Shown: positions 13,301 to 28,300 of the stretch, in pieces
How the letters are laid out: each line of letters starts with the position of its first letter
Numbering within the stretch: the first letter of the stretch is position 1
Assembly: GCA_034231615.1 (NCBI GenBank)
Contig: CM067302.1
Location: 10,489,731-10,553,730, forward strand
Reading direction: 5' to 3'
From: Meghimatium bilineatum
Taxonomy: Eukaryota; Mollusca; Gastropoda; Stylommatophora; Philomycidae
Length of the DNA: 64,000 nucleotides
The notes under the pieces: generated by a model
Told to the model about the DNA's origin: nothing
The model's database searches: none
Seen by the model: the letters and a program-made list of their open reading frames with translations, nothing else
Program-made: the position numbers and the translations under genes

Positions 13301-16300
13301 ATTTCTATTGTGTTGTTGATGATTGTAGTAATGTAGATGTGTGTATTTATGTAGATGTGTGTATTTATGTAGATGGTTGTTTGTGGTTACGTAGTGGGTG
13401 TTTATGGTTCTGTATATGTTGTCTGTGATTGTATGATGATGATGATGATGATGATTCAATCTCTTTCGCTGTGAGCAGGAAGCTCTTGACAGCCCACAGC
13501 CCTCCTGGGGAATGCACAGATTTTCCTCAGCTGTAGTGCAGTTGTGTAGTGTGTTGTGTATAGCTGTTATGATTGTATAGAGGTTGTTTGTGGTTATATA
13601 GAGATTATTTGTGATTATGTAGAGGTTTCTAGTTATGTAGATGTTGTTTGATGTTATGTAGATGTTATGTAGATGTTTGATGTTATGTAGATGTTGTTGA
13701 TGTTATGTAGATGTTTGATGAATTGTAGATGTTGTTTGATGTTATGTAGATGTTTGATGAATTGTAGATGTTGTTTGATGTTATGTAGATGTTGTTTGAT
13801 GTTATGCAGATGTTTGATGTTATGTAGATGTTGTTTGATGTTATGTAGATGTTGTTTGATGTTATGTAGATGTTTGATGTTATGTAGATGTTTGATGTTA
13901 TGTAGATGTTGTTTGATGTTATGTAGATGTTTGATGTTATGTAGATGTTGTTTGATGTTATGTAGATGTTTGATGTTATGTAGATGTTGTTTGATGTTAT
14001 GTAGATGTTGTTTGATGTTATGTAGATGTTTGATGTTATGTAGATGTTGTTTGATGTTATGTAGATGTTGTTTGATGTTATGTAGATGTTTGATGTTATG
14101 TAGATGTTTGATGTTATGTAGATGTTGTTTGATGTTATGTAGATGTTGTTTGATGTTATGTAGAGGCTGTGTATTTATTGTTGTACTTCACAAGAAAACA
14201 TGTATCCTATAGTCTTTACCACAAACATTGAATTCCTAACCACACCCACATGCCTCAATTACTAACCACACCCACATGTCTCAATTCCTAGCCACACCAA
14301 GTATCTCACTTGCTAACCACACCCACATGTCTCAATTCCATAGCCACACCTACATGCCTCAATTCCTAACCACACCCACATGCCTCAATTACTAACCACA
14401 CCCACATGTCTCAATTCCTAGCCACACCAAGTATCTCACTTGCTAACCACACCCACATGTCTCAATTCCATAGCCACACCTACATGCCTCAATTACTAAC
14501 CACACCTACATGCCTCAATTACTAAACACACCCACATGTCTCATTTCCTAACCACACATGAACGCCTTCTAACATCCCCCCCATAAACTTTTTTTTTTTA
14601 CCTATGATCTCATTTCTCAGTTCTGATCTACGGCTGCCTGTCCATAGGAGTGAGTTTCATAGTTGAGAATCTGGAGGGTACCGTCTTACAGGTAACATTG
14701 CTAGTGCCATTGTCTGCAGTCGATATTTTACAAGTCTACTTTGTTACTATAAATGTATACACACGAGATGTTAAATCTTTGTGAATCTGTGTGCCAAATT
14801 CAGGTTAACCACACCGGGATGGGGGGGGGGAGAATTGAAATGGGATGCTGGAATACATGTAGATTCTCATGTGATAAGTTAAACATCAGCATCGTCCCCG
14901 GACTACATAAGCATCGTCCCCCGACTACATAAGCATCGTCCCCCGACTACATAAGCATCGTCCCCCGACTACATCATAAGGTCCCCAGACTACATAAGCA
15001 TCGTCCCCCGACTACATCATAAGGTCCCCAGACTACATAAGCATCGTCCCCCGACTACATCATAAGGTCCCCAGACTACATAAGCATCGTCCCCCGACTA
15101 CACATTAAGGTCCCCAGACTACATAAGCATCGTCCCCCGACTACATCATAAGTTCCCCAGACTACATAAGCATCGTCCCCCGACTTCATCATAAGTTCCC
15201 CGGACTACATAAGCATCGTCCCCTACAACATCATAAAGGTCCCCAGACTACATAAGCATCGTCCCCTACAACATCATAAAGGTCCCCAGACTACATAAGC
15301 ATCGTCCCCTACAACATCATAAAGGTCCCCAGACTACATAAGCATCGTCCCCTACAACATCATAAAGGTCCCCGGACTACATAAGCATCGTCCCCCGACT
15401 ATACCATGAGTATCGTTCCCAGACCACATAAGCATCGTCCCCTACAACATCATAAAGGTCCCCAGACTACATAAGCATCGTCCCCGGACTACATAAGCAT
15501 CGTCCCCGGACTTCATCATAAGTTCCCCAGACTACATAAGCATCGTCCCCCGACTTCATCATAAGTTCCCCGGACTACATAAGCATCGTCCCCTACAACA
15601 TCATAAAGGTCCCCAGACTACATAAGCATCGTCCCCTACAACATCATAAAGGTCCCCAGACTACATAAGCATCGTCCCCTACAACATCATAAAGGTCCCC
15701 AGACTACATAAGCATCGTCCCCTACAACATCATAAAGGTCCCCAGACTACATAAGCATCGTCCCCGGACTACATAAGCATCGTCCCCCGACTATACCATG
15801 AGTATCGTTCCCAGATTGCATCATAAATATCGCTCCGAGACTATATCAAAAGTATCACCCCCAGGATTCATCATAAATATCGTCCCCAAAGACAGACAAC
15901 ACATTTCGCTCTACCCACAAAGCTTAACGGTAGAAGTTAAAATAACAATTGACAGATAGGCCGGTCGGTAGGGTACCGCATGGTACCTGTAGGGTACCGT
16001 TTGAGGGTGTGTGGGTATGTAAGGCTAGTGGTTGGGTGGATTAATTGATTAGATAGATGAGACAGACAGACAGATATACGGATGGATATGGATAGGATAA
16101 AATATGATTGGACGGGATGATAAGATAAGATAAGATAAGATAAGATGAGATGAGATGAGATGAGATGAGATGAGATGGGATGAGATGGGATGGGATGGTA
16201 TAAGATAAGATAAGATTAAGGTAAGATTAAGGTAAGGGTAAGGTAAGGGTAAGGTAAGGGTAAGGTAAGGTAAGGTAAGATAAGATAAAGATAAGATAAA

Positions 16301-19300
16301 GATAAGATAAAGATAAGATAAAGATAAGATGAAGATAATATAAAGATAAGATAAAGATAAGATAAAGATAAGATGAAGATAAGATAAAGATAAGATAAAG
16401 ATAAGATAAAGATAAGATAAAGATAAGATAAAGATAAAGATAAAGATAAGATAAGATAAGATAAGATAAGATAAGATAAGATAAGATAAGATAAGTTAAG
16501 ATAAGTTAAGATAAGATAAGAAGATAAGATAAGATAAGATAAGATAAGATAAGATAAGTTAAGATAAGATAAGATAAGATGATGGAAAGCAATGTGAAAT
16601 GATAATTGTACATTGCTGATATAAAATGTATCTCATATTGTGAGGTAGCCTCACAATCGTAGCCTAATACACTCCACGGGACTGTATATTTGACGAAAGA
16701 CTCGCTATAGTTGTTTCTATGAGGTATATTTCAACATCATCAGGTGGCTTATATAGACAGGATTCATGGCATGCTTTTAAAACTCCTACCGATCTTGAGC
16801 CAATACTTCTGTGAGTGTTATGTTCACGTGAGCTTCGATATCTTCACTCATTCAAGTGTCATGCCGAATGGCGTGGGCGATCATGTTTCTCCACTATTCT
16901 CTGTCTCTTGTGTTGTCAATAAGCTCGGTTGGTGAGCTTCTACCGTACCACGATACAAGCACATCTAATAACTTTTCTCTTTGTCGACCTCTATCTCTTC
17001 TCTCTTTGATTTTTCTAGTGGTTATTAAGTGTTCAATCTGTGTTCTTCTCAGCACATGCCCTAGAAACCTTGACTGTCTGCCCCTAATATTTGATATGAT
17101 TGATCTTTTTACGCCAGCATCAATGAGAACCTCTGCATTAGTTTTCTTGGCTTTCCATGGTATTTTCATCATTCTTCTCAGAAACCACATTTCTGTAGCC
17201 TCTAATTCGCTTTGAATTTTCTTGTTTATAGTCCATGCTTCACATCCATAAAAAAACATTGGTTCGATATAACATCTCAGCACCCGAATTCGGGTCTGCA
17301 TTGATAGACTTCCATTGCAAAAAATGGTTCTCATTTTATGGTTCCCATTCGATTTCTTGCAAACATCTATTTCGTGGTCAATTCCTTGAAGTGGAGAAGG
17401 GGTTAGTCCAGTCAACGGTGGCTGTAAACTAACATCCCTCACATCGATCAGGACCATAGGCATCTAGTCTTCCCTAAGCAATAACTTGTGCTGAAGTTGG
17501 AGATGCCAGGCAGAGAGTCCCACTAGCAGCAATGGTCTCAAAACAATACGACCAGACAAACATGTCTTCACAATAACAAAAAAATCCCCTACATTATAAT
17601 ATTTTATCTTATTTAATTCCTGCGTTATTCCGGTGCTATCATATGGATGTGAGAGCTGGAAAAGCTATTTATCTTCAGAAAAGAAATTACTGACTTTCGA
17701 GAACAAATGTCTTCGTAGGATAACTAACACCCATTGGAGTGAATTCAAATCGAATGATAAAATCAGAGAAGAGACACATCAAAATTTCATCACAAATGTT
17801 ATCAGAAAACGCCGTTGGTCCTACATCGGGCATGTCCTACGCGCAGACATCAACAGAATACACCACCAATATCTTGAATGGATACCTACAAGTAAAAGAG
17901 CCAGGGTAGACCAAAAGAAACACTCAGAAGAACAATACTTAGAGAAAGTAAAACAATAAATATCCATACTATTCAAGAACTGCACAGAATAGCTTTGAAC
18001 AGACAGAATTGGAAAGATCTGATCTCTATACTATGCGCTAACTTAAGCGCTAAAGGAAAATGAATGAATAAATGGATATTCATGTATCTTGGAAGAAGTT
18101 AATTCAAAAAGAGAGCTGCTTACCGCATCAGAAAGACTACATTTATTGGACACATAGAAGAGGAAAGAAGAAATACATTGCAGCAATAGGGAAGTTGCTG
18201 AGCAGAAGGGCTAGGGGAAGATCAAGAGAGAAGATTCATGACAACATAGTATTGTGGCATGGGAGAACAAAAATATCGGAAATGATTGACATCACACGAA
18301 ATAGAAGGCTGTGGAAATACATGATAACCAACAATAGGAAGAAGTGGCCAAAGAAGAAGATATCAAGTATAGTTTGACATAAAACATTTTGAAACGAACT
18401 ATAACAAACAAAATAAATACATGTTAAAAATTCTCTTACCAGTAAATAACTAATCCTCCATCTTGTTTCTCTGTGTCAGGCATCAAACAGTTTCATTGGT
18501 TCAGTGTCCGGCCCACTAACTGGAATGTTTATATTAGCTGCATTTTTCCCGTGGGCCAATAGTTATGTAAGTAACGGGTCAGTCTTGTTTTTGTGTTCAA
18601 TGCGTTTTTATTTCGTCAGTTAGACAGTCTTGTAGGATCATAGGTTAACATCCTTTAAAACTCATGTGCTTGAGTTTCCATGAGTTTTCATTGGTTACTT
18701 TTTGTATACTTTGTATCGACAGCCAATGAAAATTACTGAAAAGGGCAAATGCATCTCGCTACAATAATGGTTTCTAATTTACCCTACATACTTTATATTG
18801 ACGATGGTCGCGGCGATTACACCTTCAAATACTTAGGCGTAAAATTCTCTTCAGATGGAAAGATGGACACCGAAATAGACATTAGTTGTAGCAAAGCTAA
18901 TCAAATACTCGGTCAATTATTTCCATTATTGCAACACAAAATGCTACCAATGTCAACAAAAAAACATCTTATCCAAAGTATCTTCATTCCAACCTTATGC
19001 TACCAATGTCAAACATGGTCCTTAACAACAAAACATAAGAGACAACTGGTTACAACAGATATGAGATGTCTGAGAAAAGTCACAGGAGTGACCAGAAGAC
19101 ACAGAATTAGAAACGATGTCATAAGAGAAAGAGTGGGTGTCATATCAATTCTACAATACATACAAAACCAACAGATATAATAGGTTTGGTCATCTGGAAA
19201 GATCATATCTCCCTCTTCTCTTATGTTGTTATAAATGTATGCACTATATAGAGAATTTCCTGAAATGTTAATTCGTGAATGCGTTATATCGAGATTTTCC

Positions 19301-22300
19301 TATATTATTTTGTTTTTGTTATAAATGTATACGATATAAATGTATACGATATAAAGGTCTATATAAATGTATACGATGTAAATGTATACGATACAAGTGG
19401 GTCTCGTTCGCGAACAGTGGATTGAGGCCTTGAGAAATGCGAGCTTGAAGGCGGTTACATTTATTTTCGTGCCGGGACATGTGGGCGTTCGAGGCAATGA
19501 AAGAGCGGATCAACTGGCATCGTGTGCGATTGTGGCAAAGGGCGATGGGGCAATGGATCGCGCTGACGTTTTGAACTCCTTAAGAGATATAACACGCGAG
19601 AGTGAGACGAATGTGGATGATGATTCCTTTTCAATGGCTAGGATTAAAGATCAGGGATTGAGATGCGGTGTTGCTAGAGGTGAACATTTTGGAGGGCGCA
19701 GAAGAATGATGGTCAACCAGCATAGGACCGGTACTGTCAGCAGAAGTGTGATGGCGGATACACTCAAGGAGAGATCGGAGCAACTATGGATGTGTCCAGT
19801 TTGCAGTGATGATGATCCGACGACTAACTAACTAACTAACGATATAAAGGTATTCTACTGTGTTATTATTGTAAAAGTAAATTCAAGTAAGAAGCAAGAG
19901 AACAAAGTAAACATTATTGAGACCAATAGGAACTGAACCAGTCTGTTCTGTACGAACTGGTTCAGTTTCAGTTCGTCTCATACATTATTATTTTTGGCTT
20001 CGATAATTTCTTTATTTAAAAGCAAGATTATTTTTGTATTTGTTTCCTTCTGAAATGGCCCTTTCTTGTACATGCCAATAGTTTGGTCATTTCCTCAGGG
20101 AGCGGTCACTGGAGCTGTGTGTGGTCTGGGTATCAGTATGTGGCTGTCTATAGGAACGTACGTCACAGGGATCCCCTTAGCTGAGCTTCCACATCCAAAT
20201 GGTAATTGTTCTAATGAGGGAAACATAACAATGATATTTATAACGGCAACGTCTGCAATAGTAACGGATGCTTTCAATACCAGTACTCCAGTCGTGGATA
20301 CAGAACGGTAAAGATGAATGAATTATTAACTTTATATATCTATGTGACATGTCATTATATATCTATGTGACATGTCATTATATATCTATGTGACATGTCA
20401 TTTAGAATCTATGTGACATCATTATATATCTCTACCATTCTGTAAGCCTCTCGATTATGTGCAAACTGTACCATGCTTCACTTCACTTCTGTCTATCGAA
20501 TATTTAAAGGTTTTCTAGGACATTTATTGAGTATGTTCCTATGTTTATGTTAAAGCGAATTAGAGGCTACAAATATGTGGTTTCTGAGAAGAATGATGAA
20601 AATACCATGGACAGCAAAGAAAACTAATGCAGAGGTTCTCATTGATGCTGGCGTAAAACGATCAATCATATCAAACATTAGGGGCAGACAGTCAAGGTTT
20701 CTAGGGCATGTGCTGAGAAGAACACAGCTTGAACACTTAATAACAACTGAAAAGATCAAGGGTAGAAAAGATAGAGAACGAAAAAGAGAAAAGTTGCTAC
20801 ATTGACCAGTATTGATGCACGGTAGAAGTTCACCAACCAAGCTTATTGACAACACAAGAGACAGAGAGTCGTGGAGGAACATGATCGCCTACGCCACTTG
20901 ATTGATTGATGTTTCTGTGTTGCATTACTGTTTACAATAACTTATTAACAATGACATTTTTATCAGCAATGACATGTTTATCAGAAATGACATGTTTATT
21001 AACAATGACATGTTGACATATACAAGTGTTTGTATATCATTTATTGAGCTGCTGACAGATGTCAAGATAAACTATTAATTCTTTGACAAATACAAACGTA
21101 AACATAACTGATTGGGTCCTCGACGTGACAAACGTTCACATTTCATGAAGTTTACGGTGCGGTCTCGTAACTTTGAATCTTTTACAGGTCAGGTTTAGAG
21201 ATTTTCTACAGCATCTCCTACATGTGGTTCCACGTTGTTGGTGTTGTCATCGCTGTTGTTGTTGGACTCATCGTCAGCTTTATCACAGGTAGGCAGATGT
21301 GATCGTTATACAAGTTTGTAGTTAATGGATTGTCTATTGTCTATCCCCAAGTGAATTATTGTTGATCGCATTCACACTTTCCGTTAATGGATGGCTGTTG
21401 AATATTGTACAAATTGCAGACGGTTGCGCATACTACTGCTTATAATAACAATAATAATTATAATCTTCTTCTTCTTCTGCGTTCGTTCTCAAACTCCTGC
21501 AGATTAGCAGGTTGTAGTCCGGAGAGCGGAATGCGTTGTGTCATAGTTTACAGCATTGCTGCGATATCTGCGCCTTTCGGCCTGACACATCCGACTTCAG
21601 CATGGCTTCTGGTCACTGACCCTATATGGGATGGGACAGCCACCTCCATTCCATAACCTCATTAGTCACCTTTTACGACATGCGTGGAAGGTAAACAGTG
21701 TTGCTATTCTTTGCTCCCCTTTCGGGCCCCGGCATCACACGGGAGAATAATTATAATAATAAAGAGACACATGCGGTTGGGTCTGTGGGTCACACCAATA
21801 TCCGACTAGACAAACTATCCATGCAACAGAAAACCTTAGTAGATGACATGCCGTTATATTGAGACTCTCTTATGGAAACTCTATAGCATGTCATCTATAC
21901 AATTATAGACCCCCCCCCCCTCTGAGTAGAAGGTTTCTTCAATAGGAATTGCACTAAGTCGAAAGTGAATTCTGTTTACTAAAGCCCAGAAAAACCACCT
22001 CATTACACATAGGAAATAAGAGCTAATGGCTCGCAATTCCTGAGGTTCTCAAATGATAGTAATAAAGATGATAATAATAAAGATGATAATAATAAAGATG
22101 ATAATAATAAAAAAGAAAGAAAGAAGAGAATCGTTATAATCCGTCAAGTTATAACCCGTCAAGTTATAACCCGTCAATTTATAACCCGTCAAGTTATAAT
22201 CCGTCAAGTTATAATCCGTCAAGTTATAATCCGTCAAGTTATAATCCGTCAAGTTATAACCCGTCAAGTTATAACCCGTCAATTTATAACCCGTCAAGTT

Positions 22301-25300
22301 ATAACCCGTCAAGTTATAACCCGTCAATTTATAACCCGTCAAGTTATAACCCGTATATGCCGTATCAGTACCACATCGGATACATCAGCACAAACCCATT
22401 TCCAAACATACCTTTATCCATTTGGATCCATTTGGATGTATGTTACAATATCATATCCATTGATGTTGTCCTTCGACAATGAATTTTCCACATCTTATCC
22501 TTTCCTTTCCATCTGTTCGTTACTAAATATTTTTTAGAAAGTGATTATTGTTTTTGTTTGATTTGTATCTGTAAACCCGTAACTAGTTAGGGTCTTATGG
22601 TTACCACATTGGATACATCAATAATGACCGTCTGCAATAAAGACTTTCCAACAGAATTAATTAGAACCACATTCGGGACATTTTTTATTATTGTTAGGAT
22701 TTCGGTTGTTCGCTATGTACATACTTGTTATCACATGCCACAAATAGTCAAGGCGACTTAATTTATATCATTTGTCACCAACCAAAATCTCAACAATAAT
22801 CAAAAACGTCACGAATGCGGTCCTAATTAATTATGCTAGAATGTCTTTTAAACTGTCAATGGTCTTGGATCAATACAGATTCCTTCAGCGATATCTATCT
22901 TGAATAATGTGGACGAGTGTGGAAAAATATTGTCTTGTCCATTCCATGATGTCTGTCATTTATCCTTCTCTCCTTCTTCCACCTTCAACACAAACCCTGT
23001 AGTTTCGTTTTTGACAAGGAGTCATGACAACATACATGTCCAATACATGCAAGATTTCGTCGTTTCACGATTGAAAGCAATGGTTCTTGTGGGCCTGTAT
23101 ATATCTCTACCGTCGCTTCACTATTGAAAGCAATGGTTCTTGTGGGCCTGTATATATCTCTAACGTCGTTTCACTATTGAAAGCAATGGTTCTGTGGGCC
23201 TGTATATATCGTCATTTTATTTCTTACGTTCACATTTGTCTTAACTCTCTATGTCCACCGAGCCGCTAATATCTACATTTTGGAGACCCACTATGCCGAA
23301 AAGCCGCTCAAATCTACATTTTAATATGAATTTACTATCGTGTTCGACATAGCAGAAGCTCTCTATAGAAGATTCGTAGAATTCGGATACATATTTGTTG
23401 ACCTTCCCGCAAGCGTAAAAGAGTGTGCACATTCCTGGTCTCCATAACGCAATTCTCGGTAATTTTTAGAGATTTGTAATTTCTTCTTTGTGTCTGATTA
23501 TCCATTGCAATATTTCAGTGGTCGAAATGTTTAGCTGGTGGCATCCATCTCTTCTCCAGTTAGGCCTATACTTAAAATGTGATAAACACAGATGTACTTT
23601 GTCATACGGTCTTCATTACATTGTACTAATGTTGACACTATATATCATTTTGTCCACAGATCTTTATAGTTTAGTTAGTTTCGTTTTAGTTCGTTCCTTT
23701 CGTGCCGCAGCTGACACATAGGGCAGAGGTTTTGATTCTCCGTGCGTTGCTGTCCGCATGTTCTCAGTTTTAGTTCTTGTATGGTCTTGCTGCCTATTAT
23801 TTCCCCTTCTTGTTAGAGTTGCTTTAGACTTTCCTCGTTTTCTTTTACCCTCAGGTAAGGGCTGATGATACATAACGGCTTGTTGGTTTATTCTATTTTC
23901 TTCTAGTCTTAAAACATGACCCAGGCATTTCCATCTACGTTGTCTTATGACGTTTTAAACATATTTCTTGGTGTGTTTTGTTTCTTAAATCACTATTTGT
24001 TACGAAATCGCGCCATTTTATGCTCATCAATTTCTGGACACATTTGTTTTGGAAGCTGTTTAAATTTTTTTTGTGTTGCTTGAGTTGATTTCTAGCTTTT
24101 ACTTTCATACGTTTAATTTACACAGATCTAAATTAAAAGTAGGCCTATGGTCAATTTATTGTCGCCCCTGTCCCACGCCGTTCAGACGAATGATGATTCT
24201 AGGTTTAGCATGGTATTCGAGGGATATAAGCGGTACAGTGGACTCCTTCATGACGCATTCCTTTATAACAAATTTCCCTATATAACAACACTTTTAAAAG
24301 TTCCCAATTATATTTATTCTATATTGTTTGTAGGCCTACTGTGTATAGCGAATTTCTGTTATTACATACATATTTTGCGGGTCCGGACGAATTTGTTACA
24401 ATAGGATTCCACCGGATAATAATCATTATTGTCATCTGTATTGTTTTCTCGAGGTCGCAAGTTCGAGTTTTGGTTAATGTTTTCTGAAAGTTTTGGAGAT
24501 TATCGCTTTAATCTGGGAAATAACATGTTAATAGTGATACTCTTAATGGTGCCGCGATACCTCGTTGAGAGGGGCGGAAATATATGTGAGGAACCTGAGT
24601 ACAATCAGGTCACTCCTCTCCACCCTCTGAGAATTCTCGTCTGAGGCTCATATTTTTCTATGACTAACTATACTTTATAGTGATTGGGTTTCAAGCTTCC
24701 GAGGGAGTGTCTATCAATGAGAACACTTTATAGTGATTGGGTTTCAAGCTTCCGAGGGAGTGTCTATAAATGAGGACACTTTATAGTGATTGGGTTTCAA
24801 GCTTCCGAGGGGGTGTCTATAAATGAGGACACTACTAGCGATGACACATTTTTACTGCGAGTATAATTAATTCAGCATTGAGTGTAACATTTCTTTATGC
24901 ACAACTGAGACAGTGTTGTTTTAACCATCTAGACACTAGAACCATCCGCATAATTATACCTTGCCACGTAAAGCTGGAAAATGAGTCAGTTTGGATGTAC
25001 TGAAAGTGTTATGACGTCCTTCTCCGGAGTAGTACTGCGTGGAAATCCCAAACGACGTCATCGATCGTGGCTGATGACACTGATCATTGGTCACTTTGTT
25101 TATACAGTGGAATCCTCTATAACGCATTCTTTTATAACGAATTTCCCTATATAACAACAATTTTCAAAATCCACAATTATAGCTATCCTATAATGTTTGT
25201 ACTGTATATAGCGAATTTCTGTTATTACATATATTTTTTTTTCGGTCAGACCATGTTGTTATAACGGGATTCCACTGTAGTGTGTGCCGCCAGGCAATTT

Positions 25301-28300
25301 AAACCTCGGGAAAAGTCGGATCAGTCAAAATAATTTACGCTGTTTTGGGATCTGATAAAAATAAAATAAGTATTTTATTTTTTTACGCCATTGATGCGTA
25401 TTGTAAAATACGGTGTTATGCATATGTTTTTTCGCTATGGATCGGCTAATAACACGTTTATTATATATCACAAAAAACCTCGCGGACCATTTATGACCCG
25501 TGGACCAGAGGTTCTTACCCTGTTTTAAAGTACACGGCATAAATAAATTTCAAACCAAGTTCGTTATTATGAATGCTGGTATGTATGACCTTATGTTGTT
25601 TTGTTTTTCAGGTGCTAATTCCAAAGATGAAGTTCCAACAAAGTATCAAATACCGGTATTCAGCAGATTGTTCTGCTGTTTCCCTAAATCCGTGCTGTAC
25701 AAATTAAACTGTTGCAGACAGTTTGAAAAACCTGAGGTTAGTTTCAGCTAGTCGTGTGTGTGTTTTAATGATTGATGCTTCCATACCGTCCGGCTCTATG
25801 ACAGTGTGGTGCAGAGCACTGTTCGGCGGCAAGATACTTGGTTCAAACCCTGCCACAGGCAACTGTTCATTTGGATCGCTCGGAAGGTAATGGCAACCTA
25901 CTGAATCTTTAGGCCTATATATCGCATAGAAAATCACTAGAGCCAAAATATGCTTGCTGATCGCTACGTCCTGAGTAGGATATGACACACCCCCGAAATC
26001 GAATGTGTCGGACCGTTGGCGCAAATAAAACGACAACACAACGAATCTTTGGTCTCTGGACCGTGTCCCGTTGGAAATCTAGTACGACCATTGTCCTGCT
26101 ACAATAGAAATGCAGCGTGAGTTTGAGAGGGAACATAAAAAAATTACTTTCATAAAATAATTTACATTTTTCACATACCTTGACTTATTGGAATGGTTGC
26201 CAGCTGTTCGCGGTCAAATTTTCAGTTGTAAAAATGGCTACAAAATTGTCAAAATCTTAATTAAACTATGTACACAAGGAAGGAACTGAGAACACATTAC
26301 ATTTCGTTTGGATTCAGTGAACAGCTCTAAGAATCTCAAATTCTAATCAATGGAACTAGGTATGACCCTCAGAAATATAAGGCATATTAACTACAGGGAA
26401 AACAAGTCATCTAACATGATGATTCATTTGACTATTGTCTTTGTTTTATTTGGCTGTCACAAAGCATAATCATAGCCAATTAAAATCACGGAAATATTTC
26501 CATTCGAAAATCGCGCAGCAAAAAAGGATTTGGACCAGGTCCGCTCAGATGGCACCCACTCGCCTCACAACTTGAGTCAACTTTTTTCCGTTAGCACCAT
26601 ATGGCATCATTTATGAATAAATTATCGATGCTTATATATTATCTTATTCATTTTAGAAGACTTGTTTCTCCATTAGCCAGAATGTCTTATATTGTAGACG
26701 AACTTGGTCTAGATTAGAAGATTCCAACGTCATTTTATTTCTTGTATGTGATTTGACAGCAGTTACAAGAGGAACTATTCCTACTAGCAGCAATTAATTT
26801 ATTGCTGGTGTGAACATACTTTCACATTTTCATAAGTAGCAAAATATGTTTTTTTTAAGGAATACCCATGTTGTGTCTCTGGTGATGCCGGGGCTCAAAA
26901 CGGGGAGCAAATTACACTGTGACACTGTTGCGCGATAGTCGTTCAATCCTTCGTCATCCAACAACAAACGCAAAGAAAAGACAAGAGATAGATAAATAGA
27001 ATCAAGCCTAAGCAGAGTGAAACACCCCCACCACTAAACGGGTTTTCCCTAAAAAGTTCATATAAATTTCACAAAAACGAAGAAATTATCTTTGAAGGTA
27101 ATCCACCATCCCCTTCCAAATTAAAAAAAATTAAGTCATGCAAAGTAACAAGTAAATGGATAGATTAGTTTCATACCGAAGACACATCTAAATCCCTGGT
27201 GGGTGGACCACACAACCCCTTCCCCTATCTACATCCTTGGGAGTGAACCACACAACCCCTTCCCCTATCTACATCCTTGGGAGTGAACCACACAACCCCT
27301 TCCCCTATCTACATCCTTGGGAGTGAACCACACAACCCCTTCCCCTATCTACATCCTTGGGAGTGAACCACACAACTCCTTCCCCTATCTACATCCTTGG
27401 GAGTGAACCACACAACCCCTTCCCCTATCTACATCCTTGGGAGTGAACCACACAACTCCTTCCCCTATCTACATCCTTGAGAGTGAACCACACAACTCCT
27501 TCCCCTATCTACATCCTTGGGAGAGATCCGCACAACCATTCTATGTACATATTTTATTTAATTATCAGCGCAAGCTGTCAAGGCACATGATGATAACTCG
27601 CCACTAGATGATGATGCTTACACTAATATTTCTGCAGGATATAAAACTAGATTGTGACACAGAATTCCTCATCAAATCGGCATCGGAAGATACCGCATTC
27701 AATGAAGATAGTCGAGGTAAGGAACATCATCGATCACTTTGTCCGGTGTTGGCAATCTTCACTTATATCACTGTTACATCATTATCATGTGCATGCCTTG
27801 TAGCGTAACATCATCAAGTGACATATTCTTTCCAGAACGTAGTCTTTCCTATGGATCTCTTGAATTCTCCGCGGTCTTGAGCAAGTTGCCCTGCATCTTC
27901 CAGTGACATGCGCAGGCATTCTTGAATGTCTTTTGTTCAACGGCGTCTTGGTCGGCCTTTGCCCCTGTTGCGTTCTATTATCCCCTCCAGTAACACTCTC
28001 TCCATGCCGTCGTGTCTCTTAATAAGACCGAAAAAAACCTAGCTTTTTCTTTAATATAGTGTTCAGAAGCCAGCCTTCTGGTAGGTAATCATTAATGTCC
28101 ACAACATTCTATCTGCGGTAATGTGTACCGTCTTCCCAACATTCTATCTGCGGTAATGTGTACCGTCTTCACTGTTGACTTTCTTCCGTGCCACGTTTAT
28201 AAACTATCTGGTATCTTCTCTCTTCGATACCCCCCCCCCCCCGTCTCTCTGACCCTCAATTCTGCCTGTTGGCACATTGTGTTCCAAAAACCTCCTCATA

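Noticed and set aside
13433..13455. Poly-histidine coding stretch
   Set aside because: Microsatellite (GAT)n with no gene context.
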